Shown here: positions 9,592-19,422 of the stretch, piece after piece | How positions within the stretch are numbered: the stretch's first letter is position 1 | How the letters are laid out: each line of letters begins with the position of its first letter | Source of the DNA: JAFEDN01 sp963697455 | Lineage (GTDB): Bacteria; Pseudomonadota; Gammaproteobacteria; Coxiellales; Coxiellaceae | NCBI GenBank assembly: GCA_963697455.1 | Contig: CAVOOI010000034.1 | Coordinates: forward strand, 1-64,000 | Direction: 5' to 3' | Length of the DNA stretch: 64,000 nt | The notes under the pieces: generated by a model | The model's input: only the letters and a program-made list of their open reading frames with translations | Databases searched by the model: none | Told to the model about the DNA's origin: nothing | Program-made: the position numbers and the translations under genes

Positions 9592-9695
9592 AGGCTCCGC
9601 AATTTTTCGATAAATTCATAGGCGCTTATGGAAGCCCATCCTTGTATTGAAACTTCTCTAATATAACGTTTTTCGTTATATTGAGCAAGTTTCAT
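9588..9695 (-). CDS. 35-aa ORF translationally coupled to HicB
   Basis: Starts MKLAQYNEKRYIREVSIQGW and its stop overlaps the HicB start as ATGA, the usual sign of translational coupling. Too short to be a complete HicA (about 60 residues or more), and it lacks the GSHH motif. It may be the tail of a lost partner or a genuine small protein. Sequence and position are visible; function unknown. Confidence 0.4.
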   Translation of the reverse strand: MKLAQYNEKRYIREVSIQGWASISAYEFIEKLRSL

Positions 9696-9933
9696 AACAA
9701 ACTTAATTTATACACAAAATGTAGAAAATGTAGGTGAAAATGTAGAATAATATAGTGTCAGAGCCCAATGGCGTAGATCGCCTGCAGGGTCACCCATTAG
9801 CCGTCGGCTTTCGGCTCCAGACCCTTGTGGCTGGCGGCCATGAGCCCATCGACCAGCCAGTACCCATTATAAGTCGCTACCTAGAATATAGTCTTGCAAA
9901 AAATCAGTCGTTTTCCATTGAACGCCTGGGAAT

Positions 9934-10230
9934 CTACTTGTGCTGATGCCTCAAAATTATTCGGTGCTTAAGCTTGGCAAGTCCTTCAGCGAATATAATT
10001 TTCATTAGTGATTGGTAAGGGACATCTTCCTTGTGAGCAAAAATCTTTAGTTCATTAAAAAGAGTTTCAGGAAGCCGTAATGAAATTGTCTTCGTTGAAG
10101 CCTTTAAATTAGGGAGCCTGGCTAATTTTGCTTTTGACCAATCAAGATATTCCGTAGAGCCATGCTCTTGCCAGAATATTCTTTCCTATTCTTCAGTATT
10201 AAATTTTGGAATTTTCTGTAGTTAATTCAT
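9934..10230 (-). pseudogene. BrnA/CopG-like RHH antitoxin with in-frame stops
   Basis: The minus strand reads QKIPKFNTEE, stop (TAG), then ERIFWQEHGSTEYLDW, then TISLRLPETLFNELKIFAHK and VPYQSLMKIIFAEGL to a TAG at 9934-9936. This is the pattern of CopG/BrnA-like antitoxins: an acidic WxxHDSxDYxDW-type N-terminus and a ribbon-helix-helix domain. The ATG at 10230 runs into TAA after two codons, and the TAG interrupts the N-terminal motif. An internal start could still make the RHH part. No toxin ORF lies beside it. Confidence 0.7.
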
Positions 10231-10235
10231 AAAAT

Positions 10236-11112
10236 TTACGCTCCTGAGCGAGGTTTTTTACTTTTGGTTTTTGAGGTATTTATTACATTTAATTCTGTTT
10301 CAATTTCTTCAATGGTTGGTAAATTAGATTTAAGCTCTTTTGGTAATGCCTTCGATAATGAGTATTCAGAAATCCCAATGGGTGCATTTATGACATAATA
10401 TGATGCCAATGGTGCGGTTATCGCCTTCTTTTCTGAGTAAATCATCGGCAGCGGCTAGATAAAAACCAAGTTGTCCAGTGTGTTCAGGTTTAAATTTTTT
10501 GGCTTTCAGCTCAACCACAATGAATGAACGCAGATTTAAATGGTAAAAAAGCAGGTCAATAAAAAATTCCTGATCATCAAATGTAAGTGGAACTTGGGAG
10601 CCTACAAAAGCAAAGCCTTGGCCTAGTTCTAATAAAAAATCTCTAATGTGCGCAATTAGTCCATTTTCAATCGCTCTTTCGTGAGCTTTTCCTTGTATAG
10701 TTAGAAAATCAAAATTATAAGGGTCTTTCAAAATTTCGTTGGCTAAATCAGATTGGCTTTTAGGTAAGTGCTGGTGATAGTTAGTGTTTTTCTTTTTTTC
10801 TGTCCCCTGACGTTCATATAAACCACTTTCTATTTGCATTTCTAATATGGTGCGAGACCAGCCATTTTTTATTGTTTGTTGGGCATACCATTCTCTAGTG
10901 GTATCGCTTTTTATCATCTGCATTAGGCGAATAAGATGACCCCAAGGCAATTGCGAAACAGCCTGTTTCGCAAAGTCGATATTAGGGTAAGAGGAGGCAA
11001 ATCGACGCATATATTCAAGGTTTCGCTTGGAAAATCCCTGCATTTCAGGAAAAGTACGGCGCATGTCATTGGATAATTGTTCTAAAAATAGATCGCCCCA
11101 TTTATGAATGCG
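10236..11112 (-). pseudogene. YhcG/DUF1016-family PD-(D/E)XK nuclease, truncated and frameshifted
   Basis: The main ORF (10366-11064) carries the DUF1016 signature: RTFPEMQGFSKRNLEYMRRFA, then PWGHLIRLMQ, WYAQQTIKNGWSR, and the nuclease core FFIDLLFYHLNLRSFIVVELK. Near 10385 the frame changes and about a dozen residues are missing between GIILC and APIGISEYSLSKALP, which continues to the normal C-terminus at 10236. The N-terminal 70-80 residues are absent: homology can be read upstream only to about 11112, where a CCTGCAG-rich junction begins. Family members are nucleases of restriction or mobile-element contexts. Non-functional as it stands. Confidence 0.85.
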
Positions 11113-11133
11113 CCTGCAGCGCCTGCAGGGTCA

Positions 11134-11447
11134 AGTCCTGAATTGTGAATAGATAACCGCAAATCAATGCACGATTCAAGACCAATGGCACTAAGTTAAG
11201 AAAAAGTATATTTTAAAACACTTCTGACTGGAATTTTTTTGCTATATTGCCTCTACCATCTATTATTTACCGGTGTTTGGTCAGATCAAATGTTTGTGAT
11301 GATACCTATATTAGCAGGTGGGGTACTAAAAAATATTCTTTAAAGATATCTAACCACTGTCGTGCAAAGTGTTCTCAATCATTTTGGGGTGCGCATCAAC
11401 ACAGCTGATATTGGCAGCCTCTTTGTCCTTTGTCCCGCGGACAATTT
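11134..11447. other. Spacer without recognisable gene
   Basis: About 310 bp between the truncated nuclease and the Sel1-repeat ORF. AT-rich; no ORF with a plausible start, no tRNA and no strong hairpin seen. Confidence 0.4.
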
Positions 11448-12917
11448 TTATAGGGGGCCAGACCCGGGAGTAGGATTACTTGCTTTTGAATCCCGTAATA
11501 ATGATTGGCTACCGGCTAGCGGTGAACCCGTATTTCTTAAGCGACTGGCATACAGCGCCTGTCTAACTTCTTGCAACGGAATTTTGGCGTCTTCGTGTCC
11601 TTGCTCTGCAGATTTTGCATACCAAAACTCGGCTTCGGCTAAATTCGGCGGGTTGGCCCCTTCGCAAAACTCACCCATCCTAAACTGAGCATAAGGATCC
11701 CCCTTCTGAGCGGCTGCTTTGTAATTGTCATAAGCCTCTTTATCTCGACCCAGCACTTCCATCACCTGGCCTATCTTGAAAAGCGCACCCATATGGTCTC
11801 CCGCTAATCGATAGCAGCGCAGCGCTTCATCAAGGTTTTTATTGATTCCACAGCCATGCTGATAACAGCGACCCAGATTCACGAATATATATGGTTCAGG
11901 AGCATCACCCTGAACTGCCAATCTCAGATAATTAAAACCTTTTACTTTATCTTCGTCTACAGCTTTACCGCCAATGTAACAGCTTCCTAAATGCGCTAAC
12001 GCCAATGTATTACGTTTCTCTGCGGCTAAATGCCATAAGCGCACCGCTTCCTTCTGATCACGTGTTACAATTTCTCCCTTAAAATAACACTTTCCTAAAA
12101 TTGCTTGAGCAGAAGCAAATCCTTGCTTTTCAGCAAGCTTCAATAGAGCTATTCCATCCTGCTCTTTATTTTTTCCGAATTTGCCTTGAATATACCATTC
12201 TCCCATTTGGCATTGCGCCTGAGCATCTCCTTTATCGATCAGTGGGCGCAACAATTTTTCCGCTTTTTTTGGATCAGGCGCAACGCCTATCCCTTCAATA
12301 TAACAATCGGCTAGGGAGCATTGACCAGAACTGTTGTTTAGATTAGCTGATAATGTTAAATAATGAAAAGCCCGTTTTGAATCTGCGGCTATTCCGTAAC
12401 CGCCTTGTTTATAACAAGCCCCCATATCGCAATAAGCTTCTCCTTGTATCTTCCGATCTTTATCTTCTTCACCTTTGACAATCGCTTTCTTGAAGAACAG
12501 AACGGCTTCTTTCCAGTCTCTATTCACTCCCAGCCCCCACATATAATGATATCCCATTCTATGCAGCGAGCGGGGATAATATGACGCTGCTGCTAATTGA
12601 TGCCAATAGAAGGCCTGCTGGAAATTTTGTACAATGTGATCATTTCCCTTACCGTAATATTCTCCAAGAGTGAATTGAGCGGCAGGATTACCTTGCTCTG
12701 CCGCCGCCGTGTACCAACGGATCGCTTGCGGTATATCGCGTACCTCTTCTTCATAAGCATAACAAGACGCCAAAAAGCCTTGCCCGGCAACATTACCTTG
12801 TTCTGCAGCGCAATGAAACCACTTCATCGCTTGTGTTAAATCTCTATCGACATGGATACCATCATGGTAACAGATGCCCAAAAATTCTGTGCATCCGGAT
12901 TGCCATCCCCAGCCCAA
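11448..12917 (-). CDS. Sel1-repeat protein, probably the C-terminal half of the upstream gene
   Basis: About 12 Sel1-like repeats of 36 residues (pattern AA.QG...AQ.QLG.CY..G) fill almost the whole 489 aa. Such solenoids bind proteins and are common among Legionellales effectors. The ORF opens with TTG, has no ATG until after the first repeat has begun, and overlaps the 3' end of the 933-aa ORF by 56 bp in another frame. One base too many in the TTTTGGG run near 12906-12912 would explain this, and the two would then be one protein of about 1,410 aa with an alpha-helical N-terminus and Sel1 C-terminus. The alternative is a separate gene with a TTG start by translational coupling. Confidence 0.75.
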   Translation of the reverse strand: MGWGWQSGCTEFLGICYHDGIHVDRDLTQAMKWFHCAAEQGNVAGQGFLASCYAYEEEVRDIPQAIRWYTAAAEQGNPAAQFTLGEYYGKGNDHIVQNFQQAFYWHQLAAASYYPRSLHRMGYHYMWGLGVNRDWKEAVLFFKKAIVKGEEDKDRKIQGEAYCDMGACYKQGGYGIAADSKRAFHYLTLSANLNNSSGQCSLADCYIEGIGVAPDPKKAEKLLRPLIDKGDAQAQCQMGEWYIQGKFGKNKEQDGIALLKLAEKQGFASAQAILGKCYFKGEIVTRDQKEAVRLWHLAAEKRNTLALAHLGSCYIGGKAVDEDKVKGFNYLRLAVQGDAPEPYIFVNLGRCYQHGCGINKNLDEALRCYRLAGDHMGALFKIGQVMEVLGRDKEAYDNYKAAAQKGDPYAQFRMGEFCEGANPPNLAEAEFWYAKSAEQGHEDAKIPLQEVRQALYASRLRNTGSPLAGSQSLLRDSKASNPTPGSGPL

Positions 12918-15663
12918 AAGAAAGGCGAGGAATATCCGATAATAAAGAGTCAGTGCTCATCCATTCTTCAAACAGCGAATTTGGAGGAATCATTCTATAG
13001 GGTGTGGGTGTGTCTTGTGAAGGCGCCGGTATTTTTTCATCTTTATGTTCGGTCGATAATTGTTCCCGCCAGCTTACCCAGGCTTGCGGCGTGTCAGGTA
13101 ATGAGCTGATTTTATCCGAGTCTAACACCACTAAAGGAGTCGACACGGGCTGTATCGCTTGCTGCTGCTTAAGTTGAGAACCCTTCTTCTTTTTCTTCTT
13201 TTTTGAAGCTTTGGGAGGAGCACTGGGGGAGCTTATGCCCATCAACTGCACCAACTTATCGTATTTACCCGTTTGCGCCAGCAGCAGGGAAGAAATACCC
13301 TGCTGTTCTTGCTTAAGCAACGATGGCTTGATAAATGAGATTAGCAGCTCGCTCATTTTCTGTAAACGCATTTGTTTGTCAGAGGCTGTCGTTCTCAGGC
13401 TCTTCGTTAATACTGCCAGCAAAACAACGACTAGCATTGATTCATCTTCCCAGTCCGCTAAGAAAGTTTGCATCGATTTAAAAGCTTCAGTGGTCTCTTG
13501 AGTAGCCAGTTCAATCCATTGCATCAGCTCAATCGGCTTGGATATAGACGGCTTTTTTTCAACCGGCATTTTCTGTTCCTTACGGATAGAAGTCTGGGGT
13601 GCGCTGTCTAAGGCAGGACTCACTGTGGTCGTCATTGCCGAAACAGATGATGATGAAGTTTCTTCCGGCGAACTAACATTTGAAAGTGGGGCAGTAATTA
13701 TCATCGACAAGGATTTCTGTTCAGTAGGCGTCGGTATAGGTTCTAATGAAAAGTTTTTGACTATCCATTCGTATAATTCCCCCGAACGTTCGTGGCCCCC
13801 TTGAGCCTCGGCTTTCAGGATTTGGCTAACGACGCCTGCGACTGTCGGTTTGTCACGCCAGAAAATGGGTAAAATAACGTCCGTCGCATCGACATTTGAT
13901 AACACTCCATCTCTAAAAAGATCTCTGCTTTTCTGTATGAGCGTCAAGTGTTGGGGACCTTTCATTTCAGTATCTACCCTAATTGAATTTCGAGTTACAG
14001 AGATATCCAGAGGATATATCACGGGCCCGGTTTCCATCCCTACTTGGGTTACCTCATGAATTGGTTTTTTTAATTCGTTCACAACAGCCCCTTCGAAAGA
14101 TTGTTCTGATGGTTGTTTTGGCCGGTTTTTTTCTAAAAATGAAATCATCTGAGTAGGCAGCTTGTCCTCTTGATGTGTCGCCAACGCATAAAGATACAAT
14201 TGACGCGCTAACTTTAAGTGTTCTTGTCGCTGCAAATAGGAGAAGCTCGAGTTATCCATCAGATAGTTGGATTGGGAAATAATGAACTTAAACACCACAT
14301 CACTATTGGCGTCAGACGAAGACATACCTGATAACACTCTACCGTTTAAGGCGTAAATCAAGTATTTAAATACTGAGAATGGAAGTGCGGTTTTGCCCAT
14401 TTTTTTGCTCTGCAAAACTTTGGCTAATAATTCGAACAAATGATCCAGGGCCTTTATCCAATTTGTTCCCGCAATACGAGGATAATAGTAACGAATATTA
14501 GTTTCTACGAGCTGTCCTATTGATAATACCGTGCAACCGATCTCCCTAATGAGTTCATACGGTACGAGCTTATCTGCTTTAACGTCTGCTTCAGTCTGTT
14601 GGCCTACAGTTTCCAGCGCTCGCAATAAAAGCTTGAAAGAAATCTCACAAGGTGTATCGGTATAAAAGTGAATGCGTTCTAGGCTTTGCCATAAATCCGC
14701 CATGGGCTGACTGGATGGAGGATTTTTTTGAATCAAGCGAATCACAAGCTTATCAAACGCCCCCACATCTAAATCTTTCAAGGGCGTGATTTTCAATGCA
14801 GTCAGAAGTTGGGCTACCCCTTGCAGGGTGGACTGACAGCATTCATGTACAGGCGCGTTTTTCTGCGATTCTAAAGGCTTTAATAACTTATGAATAGCTC
14901 CCAGATTAAGTGCATGACTGAAGTGATTAGCTGCTGCTAATTTTCCTAAACTCAGCAACAAAGCACTAGCCTGCGCAGCGTTAAAGGAGGCATCTGCCAA
15001 TAGATTAACCACAGGGTTAAAATTGGCCTGACCGTTTAAACAATCGGCCAATGATCCAATATGGTTTATCAAACAGCTCAACGCTGGTAGATTTATTAAT
15101 TCTCCTTGGTGTAAGGTTGGTAACACACTAACCACCGTATTGATATTCAGATAGGGCTTGTTTTCGGGGGCTGTATGGGTTTTGGGAAGGCTAAATAGCG
15201 TTGTTCCCGGTAATTGTTTGCGTTCCAAAGCGAGCGTGTTCTGACGCTTGTTAAGCGTCGCTATCCCCGCAAATAATGGCTCCAATGATAATACATCCCT
15301 TGAAGGTTGAATCCTTTTGTGTTCAGAGATTTTAAAAGTAATAAAATTAGGTCTCGTTAAAAAAATTTTCAATTCAACGAATAGGTTTTCTACAATCAGA
15401 AATGGATGCTCATGAAGGCAAAGACAACCTGGTATTTGCTGAAATATATGAACAAGGAAGGCATTTAATTGCGAATTCTCATAGGATCCTAAATCATTCC
15501 AATGGTAATTAATCGCTTGTAAGGCTCCCACCATCAGGGCTACTTGTGGCGTATTATTATTTTTAACTAACCATTGTCGAAATTTAAAAAAATTTTTGGA
15601 TGTATCCTGTAAAAACTCAGTTAGTTGATCAGGGGAAAGTTGGGGAGCGTAAGATGTTCTCAT
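12862..15663 (-). CDS. Large helical protein with poly-lysine segment (933 aa), effector-like
   Basis: No family recognised. The first 500 residues are helical and Leu-rich, with a repeated look (armadillo/HEAT-like by eye, not proven). Residues about 640-680 are Ser/Thr/Pro-rich linker, and about 819-831 contain KASKKKKKKKGS, a strong nuclear-localisation-like basic run. The C-terminus reads into a short out-of-frame tail (GMAIRMHRIFGHLLP) where the Sel1-repeat ORF overlaps in another frame, so the end is probably wrong by a frameshift. It is divergent from the VWA gene across a 267-bp spacer holding both promoters. An effector role is inferred from composition and neighbours. Confidence 0.65.
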   Translation of the reverse strand: MRTSYAPQLSPDQLTEFLQDTSKNFFKFRQWLVKNNNTPQVALMVGALQAINYHWNDLGSYENSQLNAFLVHIFQQIPGCLCLHEHPFLIVENLFVELKIFLTRPNFITFKISEHKRIQPSRDVLSLEPLFAGIATLNKRQNTLALERKQLPGTTLFSLPKTHTAPENKPYLNINTVVSVLPTLHQGELINLPALSCLINHIGSLADCLNGQANFNPVVNLLADASFNAAQASALLLSLGKLAAANHFSHALNLGAIHKLLKPLESQKNAPVHECCQSTLQGVAQLLTALKITPLKDLDVGAFDKLVIRLIQKNPPSSQPMADLWQSLERIHFYTDTPCEISFKLLLRALETVGQQTEADVKADKLVPYELIREIGCTVLSIGQLVETNIRYYYPRIAGTNWIKALDHLFELLAKVLQSKKMGKTALPFSVFKYLIYALNGRVLSGMSSSDANSDVVFKFIISQSNYLMDNSSFSYLQRQEHLKLARQLYLYALATHQEDKLPTQMISFLEKNRPKQPSEQSFEGAVVNELKKPIHEVTQVGMETGPVIYPLDISVTRNSIRVDTEMKGPQHLTLIQKSRDLFRDGVLSNVDATDVILPIFWRDKPTVAGVVSQILKAEAQGGHERSGELYEWIVKNFSLEPIPTPTEQKSLSMIITAPLSNVSSPEETSSSSVSAMTTTVSPALDSAPQTSIRKEQKMPVEKKPSISKPIELMQWIELATQETTEAFKSMQTFLADWEDESMLVVVLLAVLTKSLRTTASDKQMRLQKMSELLISFIKPSLLKQEQQGISSLLLAQTGKYDKLVQLMGISSPSAPPKASKKKKKKKGSQLKQQQAIQPVSTPLVVLDSDKISSLPDTPQAWVSWREQLSTEHKDEKIPAPSQDTPTPYRMIPPNSLFEEWMSTDSLLSDIPRLSFGLGMAIRMHRIFGHLLP

Positions 15664-15930
15664 ATTTTAATATAATCAGCGGTTCGTTAAAAAATATTTA
15701 TTCACATTCCCAATTAGAAACCCTTTTCTTATTGGAGGTATTGAAAAAATATGTCCTTCATATACGTATCGTATATTACCACAATATTAATTTCAACTGC
15801 CCTTTGATTTGCAATTTAACTGGTTGGGGTTGGAATTATCGGCTCTGACACGAAGTGAATGTTTGTAATTTTATTGGGAGTTAGTTATCATAGTTCTCGG
15901 GATCAGAAAGAACAATAAAGGAGACAATAT

Positions 15931-18097
15931 ATGAAAGAAGAACTTCATGAGGCCTTATCCCAGTTAGCTCGAGCACTATGGCCTTCTAAAACAATTACTT
16001 TGACTCCCGTGCTGCATAATGGAACAAATTATTTAAGATTAACTGCACCACCGATTGCTGATTATATACCTGACGGAAAACCCGAAGTTTACGTAGAGGC
16101 AGTCAAAGAATTTAGAGAAGCATTTGAGAAAGATCCTTTTTTTGGCAAATCATTATCCGACGACTTGATTTCGCTTACACCGGTGGGATCAAAAGTGCAC
16201 TTGCTCTTTAACGTTGATGGTATGATCAAAGAGAAAGAAAAACTCTCTCAAGTTATTGAGATTAAGTCGATAATGCCGTTGCCTTCCTCTACCTCTACTC
16301 AAAATCAAGATTCTCAGCGTATAGAAGAACTCCCAGGAGTCCCAGAAAGTGAAAGGGGAAATGTAAAATATATTCCTGAGACAAGTTACCTGCTCAATTC
16401 TTTCTTAAAAGCTGTACAAAAGCAGGCAGCCGTAACAGAAATGGCTTCCTTAAAGCAAGCCTCTCTTGGTTATTATGATGGAGGAGACAATCAGGGGAAC
16501 CAGGATTGGGTCTCTCTCGCCCCTGTAGTCACTAAAACAGAAAAAGATGAACTCGACGATATTTTCATTAGCCACGTTCAAGATGAATTTGGTATAGAAA
16601 GAACAATAGCAGGTGCTATGGTTAAATGGTGGGAAAGCGGTTCGAGGCCAGGTTTTTACCGTTTCGCAATAAAAGTGAGCGAATTTCAGAAAAAACTAGA
16701 TCCAAAAACGGGTAAACCTTTACCCCCGCCAAAAGAAAGCAAATACTTACCAAAGGAGCAAAAAACTTCAGAAGAGCAAAAAATTTCAAAAAAGTTTACA
16801 CCTTTTGTCAAAAAAACAAATATTCAAGTTGCAAAAGATTTTGATCAGAAAAGTATTGCAGTTACTTTGGAGCCGGATTTTGGCATGACTGGAAATTTTC
16901 CAGAAGTCCATATTATTTTAGTGATTGATAGCAGTGGTAGTATGGCTGGCGGTGTTTTCAAAAAAGTTCAAGAAGAAATAAACCGTTTCCTCACTCAATT
17001 ATCAACTGATACCAACAAAGATTCCGTTAATATCAGTTTAATCACTTTTAACAATACTGCCAATACAGTATTTGCCAACCAACAGATTAAAACCGAAGAG
17101 AATCTAAATAAGTTAAAAAAATTAATTGACGACATCCGCGCGACAGGGACTACCGATATTTGTGCAGGACTGGGAAAAGCTATAGAGCTTTGTAAGAACA
17201 AAAATAACCGACTAATCTTTATTACAGATGGGGAACAATCTATAAAGAAAGAAAACTTTAAATTTAACTTAGAAAAAATTTTTGCTGAGTTAGATTTGGA
17301 ATTGATCCCTTCCCTAGGTTTAATCGGTTTCTCTACAAGTGTTTCGTTAGCAGATCTGAACCTTATTAGAGAAGTTTTTACCAAAAAACCGGAAGAACTT
17401 TGCCATTTGATTATACTACAGAACTCAATGGGTTGTCTGATCTTTTGAACATGCATTGTCAAACTGCTTTGCTACCAGTCCTACCCCCTTCTTCAATATT
17501 CCTCAATTTTTTTGGGAAGAAAGAAGGCACGAGCATGACTGACATGAAGGAAAGTTCAATTACCAGTTTCCTGATTGGGGCGCCCGCGAAAACAATTACT
17601 TTTACATTTCCGCAATGCTCAGGATTGAGTTGCAACTTTTCATAAAAATGAAAGATTCTAGTCATATTGAGATTAAAAATATTGATTCAAATATCAAATA
17701 TAAAATAGATTCTGGCTGTGTCGTATTGACTGGTGAGGCAAAGCAACTAAAATATCAGGAAAGTTCCTCTATGAGTTATTTTGTTGGCAAGCTCGGTTCT
17801 TTGGAGACTCAATATGCAGAGGCAAAGATAAGTGAAGATATATTTCAACAGCATCTTAGTGCCTTAGATCGAGATATCGAAACAGTTCTTATAGATCTTC
17901 GATTACTTTCTGATAAAAGCGGTAGTGCGTTATCTAAATTTCAACAAGAGATAGTTCAAGCACGAAAAGTACAAATAAGAGAAGTAACCTCCAGAAAGTC
18001 ATTAGGTAAACACAGCGTAACTAACGTAGGAGATGACAATATTAAATATTTGGCAAAGGTTTCACAAATTACGAACAAATATGTACACAAAAAATAG
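15931..18097 (+). pseudogene. VWA-domain protein with two frameshifts
   Basis: Starts after AAAGGAGAC with MKEELHEALSQLARALW. A von Willebrand factor A domain begins near residue 325, with a complete MIDAS: DSSGSM at 333-338, TGTTD at 405-409, and ITDGE at 431-435, so the metal site is intact. After about residue 490 the frame changes near 17399 (PFDYTTELNGLSDLLN continues in a second frame) and again near 17560 (RENNYFYISAMLRIELQ in the third). The last 160 residues end in a coiled-coil-like segment. Total about 720 aa. The domain mediates metal-dependent protein binding. If the indels are real, a 505-aa protein with the full VWA domain would still be made. Confidence 0.75.
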
Positions 18098-18127
18098 TCG
18101 CCTTGGCGCTAACCAGTGTTCATGTGA

Positions 18128-19411
18128 TTACGAATGTCCATATCTGTGTTTGTAGATTGCTGAACCAAGCAAAGTAACCGCTGTTAAACCCATGCTGCTG
18201 TATACTAAAAGATTCTGGTTGCGGGAAAGCAAACTTTTTTTAGAATGTTGCTGCTGCAACAGCTGTTGCTCGGAGTTATATTTACTTAAGCCTTCATGTA
18301 ACAGCGCTTTTTGAGCGTAACTTAGATAGTAAACATGTTTACTTTTAGGAATTTGATCCAAACGCTTAATTTTAAGGATCTTTAACAACTTCTCTTCAGG
18401 AATAGATTGTTTTGTCATTTCGTTATTATTCAACTGAGAATACCAGTTCCAACCTTCTCTATAGATGATGAATTCATTCGCAGCGAACGCAGCGAACTTA
18501 AGAGGTTTTTTGTCTAGCAGAGAAATAGGATAGGCTTTTGGTTTTTTAAAGCTTAATTTTCTTTCTGAAGCAGCTATTCGTTCTTTAGTCTCTGGATGAT
18601 CAGGCATTTTTTGGTAATTATCTTGAGAAAGCTGCTCTAGTCTTACTTGATCTTCGTAGGGCAAAAAAATGAGTTCACGTTCATATTTTTCTATTAAATC
18701 ATTAAGATCTTTTTGACTTTCAGCTCGCTTTTCTTCAGCAAGCATCTGCAAATAGACACAATTTAATTCAAAATGGAACGGATCGAGCAGATTTAAATTA
18801 AACAGCTTGCTTTCTAAAATAAATTTTGATTTTGCTTCTTTTTCTTTTTCCTCGTATTTGCTTTCCTTGATCGAAAGATAAAGACGAATGGTTCGAAATT
18901 CCTGATTATTGCGATCGCTATCCAGGCATTTATCGAAATATTTTCCGGCTGCAGTTAACTTACCTTGCTTTAAGTAAATAACCGCGATCATTTTGAATAT
19001 TCTGGGATCCTGTAAACTGGAATGATAAACGTTTAAAACTCTTAATAATCTCTTCAGCGACAATAAAGCGATATCATATTCACCTAACCAAGTTAATGAA
19101 AGCGTGTAATTGTAGCAAATTTCAATGTAGAAAACTTGAGCTTTATGATCAAATCGCTTCCCGGAAAAAAATATTTTTTCGTAATCCTCTAGGGCAATTT
19201 TAAATAATTGTGCAGCCTCTTGGTATTTATGTATTTTGCTGGCTTCTAACCCTTTAGAAAAAATTGACTTTAATTCATCAATTTCCTCATGGTAATTAAA
19301 AAGTAAATTTATTTTAGAAACAAAAACATGAGAAACAGTTGTGGAGAAAAAAGAAGTTAAGAATTGAGTGCTTAACAACACGTCTTTAGAGGTTTCAAAA
19401 AGTTCACGCAT
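18128..19411 (-). CDS. TPR-like protein with C-terminal membrane anchor
   Basis: 427 aa from the ATG at 19411, chosen because TAAGGAG stands 7 bases before it and the ORF upstream of it overlaps the 1,828-aa gene. Residues about 45-200 form tetratricopeptide-like helix pairs (AAQLFKIALEDYEKIF; LKQGKLTAAGKYFDKCL). A charged middle follows, and near the end is one hydrophobic segment (LLVYSSMGLTAVTLLGSAIY) with a short basic tail, a tail-anchor arrangement. It starts 12 bp after the big TPR gene, so the two are one operon. No family assigned. Effector or scaffold role is inference. Confidence 0.7.
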   Translation of the reverse strand: MRELFETSKDVLLSTQFLTSFFSTTVSHVFVSKINLLFNYHEEIDELKSIFSKGLEASKIHKYQEAAQLFKIALEDYEKIFFSGKRFDHKAQVFYIEICYNYTLSLTWLGEYDIALLSLKRLLRVLNVYHSSLQDPRIFKMIAVIYLKQGKLTAAGKYFDKCLDSDRNNQEFRTIRLYLSIKESKYEEKEKEAKSKFILESKLFNLNLLDPFHFELNCVYLQMLAEEKRAESQKDLNDLIEKYERELIFLPYEDQVRLEQLSQDNYQKMPDHPETKERIAASERKLSFKKPKAYPISLLDKKPLKFAAFAANEFIIYREGWNWYSQLNNNEMTKQSIPEEKLLKILKIKRLDQIPKSKHVYYLSYAQKALLHEGLSKYNSEQQLLQQQHSKKSLLSRNQNLLVYSSMGLTAVTLLGSAIYKHRYGHS

Positions 19412-19422
19412 AAATTTACTCC

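Noticed and set aside
9755..9946. Plus-strand ORF of 63 aa between HicB and the RHH remnant
   Set aside because: No ribosome-binding site and it overlaps the end of the RHH remnant; both strands are open there by chance or from an unidentified remnant.
6047..11133. tRNA-Arg as integration site of an island covering the toxin-antitoxin remnants
   Set aside because: I looked for a second copy of the tRNA 3' end (GGTTCGACTCCTGTCGGGCGC) further right and saw none, and no integrase gene is present.
12101..14059. Several plus-strand ORFs of 60-100 aa inside the Sel1 and 933-aa genes
   Set aside because: They lie wholly antisense to long coding ORFs, lack ribosome sites and have no protein-like pattern: shadows.
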